A stretch of DNA of 19,253 nt. Origin: Porogramme epimiltina (lineage: Eukaryota > Basidiomycota > Agaricomycetes > Polyporales > Polyporaceae). The stretch spans positions 1-19,253 of the forward strand of contig FTLJ01001270.1 in assembly GCA_900155495.1 (NCBI GenBank), written 5' to 3'. The position numbers and the translations under genes are program-made. Below are positions 10,099-18,289 of this stretch, piece after piece. The first letter of the stretch is position 1. The number at the start of each line of letters is the position of its first letter. The notes beneath the pieces are model-generated. The model had not been told where the DNA came from. It saw nothing but the letters and a program-made list of their open reading frames with translations, and ran no database searches.

Positions 10099-11756
10099 CA
10101 CTCAACTATTGGCACTGTTGTTCGTGGCGGGTGTAAATTCTTAGTCTTGGCGTTGCAGGCAGAAAGTAGGGGTATGGCGCTGGGGTGCAGGATACCAATG
10201 TGCTCGACTCCGAGTCGGTCAAGAATGTGGACCGTGTCATTCGAACTTGAGCCAGTAGCTGGGTCAAAGGAAATCCATATTTCGAGGCAACAAGCCACCA
10301 CCTAGTAAGACCGCACAGAAGCTAACACTTTGTTTGACGTCCGTTCTATGAGTTCACAAAGAGCCGTTCCGGAGCCTCGTACAAATAGGGCCCCACGAGC
10401 AAGGCGCTGCAAGGGTGCATTGACCTCTTCCCTCTCCCTCGCTCCTCGTATAAGGTCTGTTCCGACCACATAGACCTTGGGGATTCCAACTAGGTGTGCG
10501 CGGCGCATGAGCAAAGTTAACGCCGTAGAGTGACTGCTCATAAGTCACAAGTTTAGTGGTAGTAACAGTCTGCGACTCCTCTACCCTACAAGCCCGCCTG
10601 CACATCATGGCTGTATTAGATAGTCGGCAGATGGTGACCATGAAGTGACGCTGCCATAGCCACTTTGAAGGGACCCATTTTTTGGTATCCGTGTTTATTG
10701 CCCTTGAGGGCCGGGCCCTATAGTAGGCATAAGCGACATAGTAGCTACAGGGTGCGGGAGAGGGAGGGGGTCACTGGACAGAAGCCGAGAATAATTACTA
10801 AGTCGGAGGCGCGACGCGGGGGGAACACCCACCGCCGACCGGCGAGGCCGGCAGGCGGCACTCTCACGGAGTCTCACCATTAATATGGTATATCCGAGTA
10901 GCGTAGGGTGAAGGAGGAGCGAGCAAAAATTCTATCGTAAAATGGCTACGCAGTGCTGCATGCCTCGACGCCCCCGAGCTTCGAATAGGTAGGGCCATGG
11001 GTTATAAACCTGCCGCCCTGCTGGGATGCGCGCACGCCCCTGGTCTAGTATGCCTCTTCCCACGGTCCAGGGGTACACCCCATGACGCGGAAGAGTGGAA
11101 TTTCATGCGCAATGGGGAGAGGTGATTATCGCGAGGAAATCATGCTGCAGGCGACTGTTCAACAACGACAGTAGAAATCCACGCGTTGGGTGACTTATGT
11201 GCACGACACATGTAGCGCCCCATAGCGCGGAAAGTGTTTAGTCCACCCATCACGTGGGTAATCGGAGCCCCAGCCGCCCATCTGGTGGATTTCCCTAGTC
11301 ATTAGCCGCCTATAGTAACTCGTGGAAATCGACGTGCACAATAGGTGCTTTTCTACTGCGATTGCTCAACAATAGTATACTACGGTACTCTTCTGTATCG
11401 TGCGACTGGGATTTCCCTTATCATCTTTTGAGAAAGAGTCCGTATATTACTAGCACCGTGACGGCGGACTCTGACGGCTCCCCAAGGGGCCCCTTTGCCC
11501 ACTACGTTTTCCCAGGAAACGACTTCATAGTTCTGCAGTATTAATTCATGCGGCATCAGAAACTATCTTTATTCAAGGTACCGTATGAGGTATATATACC
11601 TTTGACTCTTGGAACTGAGGCTGTGCCTCTGTTGGCTTGTATGGACACTCAAAGCCTAGACGAGAAGGCCTGAAAGCAGAAATTAACAACCTGCAGTGTT
11701 CGCATGCCACAGGTTAATGTCATGCCTGGAATCATTGTCGTCTTCATCCATTGGTG
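10099..11756. other. Long gene-free interval
   Basis: I see no gene I can support here. Frames at 10302-10641 (minus) and 11362-11544 (plus) have no family resemblance, and no paired start, splice and stop structure could be assembled. No terminal repeats or target-site duplications were recognised. The first part is the 3' flank of the WD40 gene and the last part is the 3' flank of F-box-like paralogue B. Confidence 0.5.
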
Positions 11757-13460
11757 TCAAGTACCGGTCCACGTGCACACTGATATGATGCATATAGGCT
11801 CTATTCTCAGGAACCCTCTTTCGGTGGTCTGTCCGTTTGGGAATTGACTACCAAATATTGCATTAAATCTGATGGGTGAAGCAACTTTGCCCGTACTAGG
11901 TGTACTCACCGAGATGAAACTCTGCATCAGTACCTCAAAGGAATGTATGTCCCCCGCTGATTCAACGGAGAAGTCTTGTAAAAGGGGTAAATAAGATATA
12001 AATTTCCAAAGTGTTGCTACATATGCATGTGTGTTTGTAGTTCGCCTTTGAGCATCAATGAATCTAGTAGATAGGCTCACATAGCATATCAACCCGCTTG
12101 CAATAAACTGGTCTCAGACGGATTGAAAGGTGCTTGACTGACTTTGCAAACAACTTTGCAACGGTGTCAAAACCCAGGCTTGTAATGCATTGTGACTTGA
12201 CCGGTAAAATTTGAGTCAATATATTGAAGCTTGAGAGACCCATAGTGAGAAACATACATCAATATCGAGAGTTTGTAGTATCCCGGGAAAGTTTCCCTGC
12301 TTCAGCCTACTGTCGATCAGAGACTCGAGACGTTTCTTCTCTATCTGTATATCTTCGTCGATAGTCGGTATTTCCAAATTTCCCAGCCGCAGCGTGTGTA
12401 GTTCCCGCATAGCATAGAGAATGGAAACTAGCTGAGACATTTTGAAATCGCATCCAACTAGGGCAAGCTCTTGGACGGTAAAGAGTGAGATGAGGAAGCT
12501 ATGAGCATTTGGCGGGTACCATGAAACAAACTGAAAGCTTCGAAAACAGAGCTTCTTCAGATTGGGGAGCTTCCTCGCCACAATTGCAGGATGCGGGATA
12601 GGAGTAGATGCCCACTGGGCAACTTCCAAAGTACTCTCAATGTGGAGCCTGCATACAAATTCCGCAACTTTTGGGTCACCGGCGACCCTATCTGCAAAAC
12701 GTGAAAAGGCGCATGGGCGAAGAAATTCTGCTTCTTGATAAAGAGATCGGAGGCTCTCATGGATCATACTGTGGCAGGTGAGAGCGCAGGCTTTGAGGTC
12801 GCGATATGCCTTTCGTCCGGTCCCAAGGTGTTCAATCATTAGGATGACGACTTCAACAGGTATCCTCTTGGCGAACTGGGCGTCTAAGTGGCACTGATCC
12901 GTACCTGGCATGCGGCGAGTATTTGTGTCATGGAATAGAGGAGATTCTGATCCGTGTGGATTGGGGTAAGATGAGGTACTCGATGATGTGGTGGATCTGT
13001 TCCTGCGTTTAAACTGGCTTGCACTTGCTACCAACTCTTTCGTAATCTGGAGAGCCAAAGCATCGTCGCTGATGTGTTTGTGATAATTCTGTCGGTAGTC
13101 GTCCAAGTTTTCCTCTAGAACCTAGAGGTACAGCGGATTCCAGGATAAGACTATATTGAATAGTAAACATAGTAGTAGCACACTAACTTGTGATTGTACT
13201 TTGACAAAGAATGCCATGACACCGCTCTCAAGAACTTCCTCTGGTACCGAGGCGGCCTGGGGATCCCGGAGGGGAGAGTGAGAAAGAGTGTTCGTGGGAG
13301 CGTCGGATTGGGTGACAATGATTGCTCTTCTGGGAGGCTCGGGGGACGAGGGCCTGTCGCGAAATTGGTTCATGTCTTCTTCCTGAACAGTCCATGAACG
13401 TCGGTACTGTCTGATGCGTCGGTAGCGGAGAGGCCTATCACTTACCCGGACTTGGTTCAT
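11757..13460 (-). CDS. F-box-like / leucine-rich-type protein (paralogue B)
   Basis: The reliable part is exon 1 (13460 or 13373 down to 13188, ending VQSQ at a GTTAGT donor) and exon 2 (13121-12258, 288 codons, ending LDID at a GTATGT donor). The first ATG, 13460, is followed after 15 nt by GTAAGT, so the in-frame ATG at 13373 (MNQFRDRP) may be the real start. Exon 2 has an F-box-like segment (KRIPVEVVILMIEHLG, then DLKACALTCHSMIHESL) and leucine-rich-like stretches (LPNLKKLCFRSF, VQELALVGC, LHTLRLGN). It aligns along its length with paralogue A, including PNL...F, the ELAL.GC/ELSLTDC motif, SRLKQG/ERSKQG, and the intron position after LDI[D/N]. A phase-compatible continuation is exon 3 12195-12081 (GFDTVAKLFAKSVKHLSIRL) and exon 4 from 11974, but C-terminal boundaries are uncertain. 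A probable SCF-type receptor by family; the target is unknown. Confidence 0.65.
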
Positions 13461-13682
13461 CTCTGAGACCGGACGAGAGCTAGCTGGATTTATGCACCCT
13501 ATGAACGCCTGGAGTGCGAGGTCTTATAGAAGGGTTCATTGTTTGTACTTGTTACCTCGCTCTTCTCGATTTGTAGGCACGGGGCTTTCACAGAATCACT
13601 CGGCGCTGCCAGTATAATGCACGCAGGTAGATTCAGCTGCCATCCAACGTTACGGTCTTAGCCCCCGCCCCACAGAGAGCTC

Positions 13683-15708
13683 TTACACCCCTGTCCCTCC
13701 TACCCACTCCTTCACCTCCACCCTGTCACCAACCCGCACAATACCCTCGCCGCCAACGATCGCGTTGCATCCGAAGCACGGCTTGACCTGACCAGGTGCG
13801 CCGAACTCTTTCCGCCGGAACTTGAGCAGGACCTTGTACGGCACCGCCGCGTCACGCACGCCTGTCGCCGGATCCACGTTCGGGAGCTGCAATGTAGATA
13901 GCCGCCATGCGTGAGCACGCATGCACGGAAATGATGTGAAGCGTGGTGACAGAAGACGAGGAGGTGGACGCACTAGACACCGTGTGCACTTGGATATCAG
14001 CGTGAAGAGGCGCGAGGTGTCAGGGCCCTCCGTCGGAGTGATCGGTCGGAGGACGATTTGGCGCCACATGTCTTCGGCGAAAGGCACGCCTGAACCTTGT
14101 AAGACGATATTAGGACGGAACCTGATGACAGGACGCAGAGCGATCAGCTGACGAGCGTCCTAGGAACAGCCTCGCGCAGGCTGCGAAAGCCAGCGTGTAC
14201 ATACCGCTCGATCGGAACGTCACTATCGCGCCACGCCTCGCGGTCGAGTCCACCCACACGTGCCGCCGGTGACTCATCCCGCGCATACGCTCGTACGACG
14301 CGGCCTACCTCCGCGAGGCTCTCCTCGCTCGCGACGAGGAACGGGTACACGTCTTGGAAGACGGAGGAGGCTTCGAGATCTGGAAACGCGTGGGTCGGCG
14401 GGCACACGCGCCGCTTGGGGCCCTTCATGACGAGGTGCACGGGCTTGCCGAAGTACTGCGAGAGGACCGCGGAGGGTGTGCGCCCGGCAGGGTCGAGCGA
14501 GGCGCAAATGAGTCCTTGGATTTTGAAGACAACGTGCATCGTGCATTCGTCGATGCTGAGAGGGCTGTTAGAAATTTAGGCGCTAAAAGAAGCATCGGAG
14601 ACGTACGCCGGCCAGCTGTCGACAAGTTCCTGTGTCGCGTTCAGGGGAACAGAGAAGGTTTCGCATCCCGAGTCTTCAGGGAAGGTCACGACCAACCTCC
14701 CGCCATATGGAGATGCCGTGTCAACCTCTATGCGGGGGGTGATAAGGACCATCTATTCGAACCATTTAAGCACCCGCTCAAGCAGTGACTTCGCGAGCAA
14801 AGTACCTTGGGCGACTCCCGCGCTGTGATAATCTTGTGTGATTCGGCCTCTATAATGCACCATTTCCTATCGTTCTGTGTTGCGGCTGTTAATTCTTCGC
14901 TGACGACTCGAAAGAGTTTCCACAAGAGATTGACAGCCCACGGCCCATATTGCAGGCCGTCATCTTTATTCGCTTTCTGCCGTGCATGAACAGAAAGCGA
15001 ATAAAGGGGATGAAGAGGGCACCTAATCATATTGAGTAACGTAAGACTTCTACTTTCCCAAACTTCGCGCCTTGTTGGGGCTCGCACAGTGACATCACAA
15101 AATACTCATAGAGGTATGCACGGGGTGCAGGCAGCGCGCTAGTAGGGCACGAAGGACGTAACAGAGTTCCGGGATGAAACATCCATGACTAATATATCGC
15201 GTTTTCACCGGAGCCCTGCATAACCGCTCCACTACCAGCGCACTGCCCAGCGAAGGGGAGAAGGGGGGCAAGATAGGAGAGAACAGAGACATACCTCTAG
15301 ACCCTCAGGCGTATACCGTGCCTCAGTGACGGACGTCCCACGACAGCTCTATGAATACCACATGACTGTGTGTGAGCCGCGTGCAGCACAGGCCGAGCCC
15401 CGATGATCCCTGCGCACCTTGATAGGGTGCACCAGCAAAGTGGAGACCCTGACCTCTCCAATGTCGAACGGCACGGTCATCTCGCGGTCCGCGACATAGG
15501 CATTTGTAATACCAGCCACAGAAGACCCGCCATTCCCGAGGTTATCTTTGAGGAGCTCAGGGGGGCAGACCGGCTTGTTCTTGGACGCCTTGTAATGACC
15601 GAGCGGGCGGGTCCATAAGAGAGCGAGGGCGAAGAGGAGGAGGACGGGGAGTGTCCAGACGAGGTGAAGGTCTGAGAGAGAGTCGAGGTCGAAGAGGGAA
15701 ACTGCCAT
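13683..15708 (-). CDS. MOSC-domain protein, mARC-like, membrane-anchored (420 aa)
   Basis: Seven exons with perfect phase: 15708-15418, 15348-15295, 14874-14806, 14752-14607, 14555-14205, 14121-13974 and 13886-13683 (TAA). Residues about 14-31 are a hydrophobic anchor (LVWTLPVLLLFALALLW). Then comes the MOSC N-terminal beta-barrel (VRVSTLLVHPIK|SCRGTSV, with the conserved intron splitting IK-SC; NDRKWCIIEAESHKIITARE), then the MOSC domain (FKIQGLICASLDPAGRTP, FGKPVHLVMKGPKRRVCPPTHAFPD, IERFRPNIVLQGSGVPFAED). The KCTRC motif (348-352) and KPCFGCN (387-393) follow. MOSC proteins bind sulfurated or reduced molybdenum cofactor; the mARC branch reduces N-hydroxylated compounds at the outer mitochondrial membrane. 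That specific activity is inferred. One KCTRC cysteine is likely the Mo ligand by family analogy. Intron 2 (420 nt) is far longer than the others (51-86 nt). The broken duplicate lies at 4502-6530. Confidence 0.9.
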
Positions 15709-15815
15709 GGCCGAGATCGTCTGAGTCGCACGGGCGCCAAATCATGTGCATCCGCGACATGGCCTTATCCAGAGACCCCGGCAAGAGCCGGGCCTAGGGG
15801 TTCATACTAGACACC
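13683..15815. repeat. Segmental duplication, copy 2
   Basis: This is the counterpart of 4500-6655, in the same orientation and about 9.1 kb away. Homology covers the whole MOSC gene including its introns and continues about 100 bases into the promoter (TAGGGGTTCA at about 15796), then stops. This copy keeps all reading frames. Confidence 0.8.
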
Positions 15816-16032
15816 GGCAGCCATGCATTCGTATGCTTATGTGCAAAGACTCGTCGGACACAGGAGCTGTAGGTCGCATCTTAGGCCTCTGACCTCAGAT
15901 TTGAGCGAGAGGAAATATGTCTCTATATAGCAAGAGCACGGCACGTCTAGTCTAAAAGCGAGTGTATTGACTGATACTGATATTACATTGTGGTTTCGAT
16001 CCGCTTCCGCTAGTCAGCATCCCAAGTAAGAC
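15709..16032 (-). promoter_or_regulatory. MOSC promoter / PIN1 3' flank
   Basis: About 324 bases separate the MOSC start from the stop codon of the upstream prolyl isomerase gene, both on the minus strand. The half next to the MOSC gene is shared with the dead copy up to about 15815; the rest is unique. It must hold the MOSC promoter and the isomerase's 3' untranslated region. No specific site was recognised. Confidence 0.4.
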
Positions 16033-16713
16033 CTACGCGGTGCGCAGGATAAGGTGCACACCACTGTCGGTGCTGATGACGTCGCTGATCTCGCCAACCT
16101 TCAGCGAGTATGTCGCCTCCTCGAAGGGTCTCTGCATCTGACCCTGGAACGCAACGCCGAATATTAGCCCCCTCGCCCATTTATCACAACAGGGCCGCTC
16201 ACGGGTTTGAAGTAGCCCAGGTCGCCTCCCTGAGCGTGAGAGCTGCAGTCGCTGTGCTTGGAAGCAAGCTCCGCGAACTTCTCCGGGGAGCCGTTGATCT
16301 CAGCCTCGAATCCTCTGAGGATGTCGATCGCCTCCTCTTTCGAGCGCGTGATCTTCGCCTAGTAAGCAATGAGAAGGTCGAATGTCAGGAGGGAGGCCAA
16401 AACGTGAGACGATTGTATGCGCACCTCCTTCCAGCTGCTCGGCCTCCGGCTACCCGAGTGCTTCACGAGCAGGTGGCTGGCCCGCACCTGCGCCGGGCGC
16501 GAGCCATCGAGAAGAAGCTGCTTCGCGCCGGGGAGCGCAGCGATCTGCTCTTGGGTAAGGTCGGGGGGTGCCTCCCACATCGACTCGCGGGTGTCGACGT
16601 TGTAGAAGTACGGAACGCCGCGCGACGTAGACAGACGGACTTCCCAAGTAGCCTGCCGTAGGACTCCAAGTAAGCATCTCATGCACGGCATACCATGCTT
16701 TTCTGCTCACCAT
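16033..16713 (-). CDS. ESS1: PIN1/ESS1-type peptidyl-prolyl cis-trans isomerase (165 aa)
   Basis: Four coding exons: 16713-16711 (only the ATG), 16652-16425, 16358-16203 and 16143-16033 (TAG). Introns are 58, 66 and 59 nt. Residues about 4-30 form a WW domain ([16 protein letters not shown]...MWEAP, W4 and W27). A linker follows, then a parvulin domain with H61 (SHLLVKH), the phosphate-binding pair R70-R71 (SGSRRPSSW), the active-site Cys C115 ([16 protein letters not shown]), and H159 (SGVHLILRT). These match human PIN1 H59, R68/R69, C113 and H157. Length fits the family (human 163 aa, yeast Ess1 170 aa). The enzyme isomerises pSer/pThr-Pro bonds, notably in the RNA polymerase II C-terminal domain, and acts in the nucleus; this is family knowledge. 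It is divergently arranged with the proteasome alpha5 gene. Confidence 0.96.
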
Positions 16714-17022
16714 GGTGGAGAATGGAACTTTAAAGATAAACAGAGGTGGTAGAGATGGTGGTGGTCGACTTCAACGACGAACGACCGTTCAACGACCCCG
16801 CGATCAGTCATGAGGTGATCTAGGCGCCGCCGGGCTCTCGTACCGCCATCGGCCCGCTCATGCCCCCGTCACGCCTGGATAACGGACCCGTAACGCGGAC
16901 GTGATTGTACGCGACGCGCGTTCAGCGCTTGTGCATGCGCGGTCTCGCGGGGCGTTGAGTACGCAAGCCTCTCTTTCCTCTTCATCTCCTCATTCCGCCT
17001 CCATCTATCCAATTTCTTTGCC
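16714..17022. promoter_or_regulatory. Divergent promoter between PIN1 and proteasome alpha5
   Basis: The two start codons face away from each other with 309 bases between them, so both core promoters and leaders lie here. The side next to the proteasome gene is pyrimidine-rich (TTTCCTCTTCATCTCCTC) with a CCAAT at about 17006-17012. The isomerase side has TTTATC and TTTAAAG about 15-25 bases before its ATG. TTCAACGAC occurs twice, at 16770-16778 and 16788-16796, 18 bases apart, and could be a paired factor site. I did not see a PACE (GGTGGCAAA) element. Confidence 0.55.
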
Positions 17023-18098
17023 ATGTTCTTGACACGCTCAGAGTACGGTAAGATCCTATGCATAAGATTTACTTGTGATGTAGCTAACTCGGAGCACAGA
17101 TCGTGGTGTAAACACCTTCTCGCCTGAGGGCCGTCTCTTCCAAGGTGCGCATCCCACATCTCCTCTTCGTTTACTGCATTCTAAACCTTTCTCGCTCATA
17201 GTCGAGTATGCTATTGAGGCTATCAAAGTGCGCACCCCCTCGGCTCTACTACACTCGCCCAAGCCGTCCTCACCGCCCCCTTCCTCTAGCTCGGCTCGAC
17301 GACCGTTGGCGTGCGCACGCCCCAGGGCGTCGTCCTCGGCGTCGAGAAGCGCGTGCAGTCGCCCCTCCTCGAGTCCTCCTCGATCGAGAAGATCATGGAG
17401 ATCGACCGCCACCTCGGCTGCGCCATGTCCGGACTCACCGCCGACGCGCGCACGATGATCGACCACGCACGCGTGACGGCGCAGAACCACGCGTTCACGT
17501 ACGACGAGCGCATCAAGGTCGAGAGCGTCACACAGGCCGTGTGCGACCTCGCGCTCCGCTTTGGTGAGAGCGTGCACGACGAGGACGCGATGATGAGTCG
17601 GCCGTTTGGTGTCGCGCTCCTCATTGCGGGGATTGATGAGATTGGGCCCCAGCTGTGAGTGCTTTCGAGTTTGCTTGGGCTTTTCTGCCGTGAGGGTGCG
17701 AGCTTAGGTTGGACTTGCAGGTTCCATACGGACCCGTCGGGAACGTTTGTGCGTTATGATGCGAAGGCCATCGGTTCGGGATCAGAGGCGGCGCAAAGCG
17801 AGTTGCAGGATAAGTGGCACAAGGTACGCCTGCGCACATCATTCTTGGCTGCTCTAATGCACACTTTCCCCCCCTCCCCAGCAAATGACTCTGCAGGAGG
17901 CGCAAATCCTCGTCTTGCGGGTACTGAAGCAGGTCATGGAAGAGAAGCTTGATCACCACAACGTGCAGCTTGCGCAGGTGCGTCCTTTCGTGTTCCCCAA
18001 GACCCGAGTGAAGCTCAGATGTTCTGCAGGTTACACCTACAAGCGGTTTCGAGATCCTGAACGAAGTGAGGCTAAAAGAAATCATCGATGTTATGTAA
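17023..18098 (+). CDS. PUP2: 20S proteasome alpha5 subunit (242 aa)
   Basis: Seven exons: 17023-17047, 17100-17144, 17202-17227, 17290-17654, 17721-17823, 17882-17977 and 18030-18098 (TAA). Introns are 52-66 nt and phases all agree. The N-terminus [12 protein letters not shown] followed by [14 protein letters not shown] is the proteasome alpha-type signature. The alpha5-specific run continues with [46 protein letters not shown] and [11 protein letters not shown], and ends with [17 protein letters not shown]. Length matches human PSMA5 (241 aa). Alpha subunits lack the catalytic Thr; they form the outer gate ring that binds regulatory particles in cytosol and nucleus. It is the plus-strand partner of the divergent pair with the prolyl isomerase and is tail to tail (191 bp) with the inositol monophosphatase gene. 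Confidence 0.96.
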
Positions 18099-18289
18099 AT
18101 CTCAGGACCTTTGCTGTCAACGCTGTACCTCTACGCAATTTCACTGTACGCTTTTCGGTTGGATGAAACCTCGACTGTGTGCTGCCTCAACATATTCGAC
18201 AAGGTGATACTTCGTCTATAGCTGGGTACATGTACATCCGGTTTATGTCTACTATGCTTTCATACATTCCATCCTCTTCTACTTCAACT

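Noticed and set aside
10302..10541. A minus-strand frame with a plausible amphipathic composition
   Set aside because: There is no recognisable motif, no neighbouring exon and no start context. It is best treated as chance.
10838..10857. A small inverted repeat (CCGGC-GAG-GCCGG)
   Set aside because: The stem is only 5 bp in GC-rich DNA, with no tail or context that would make it a functional structure.
15095..15292. An open frame of 65 codons inside MOSC intron 2, with a similar frame at 5920-6126 in the dead copy
   Set aside because: The two frames resemble each other only because the DNA was duplicated. Many of the differences change the amino acid, and there is an indel. The interval is spliced out in a gene model that otherwise fits the family exactly.
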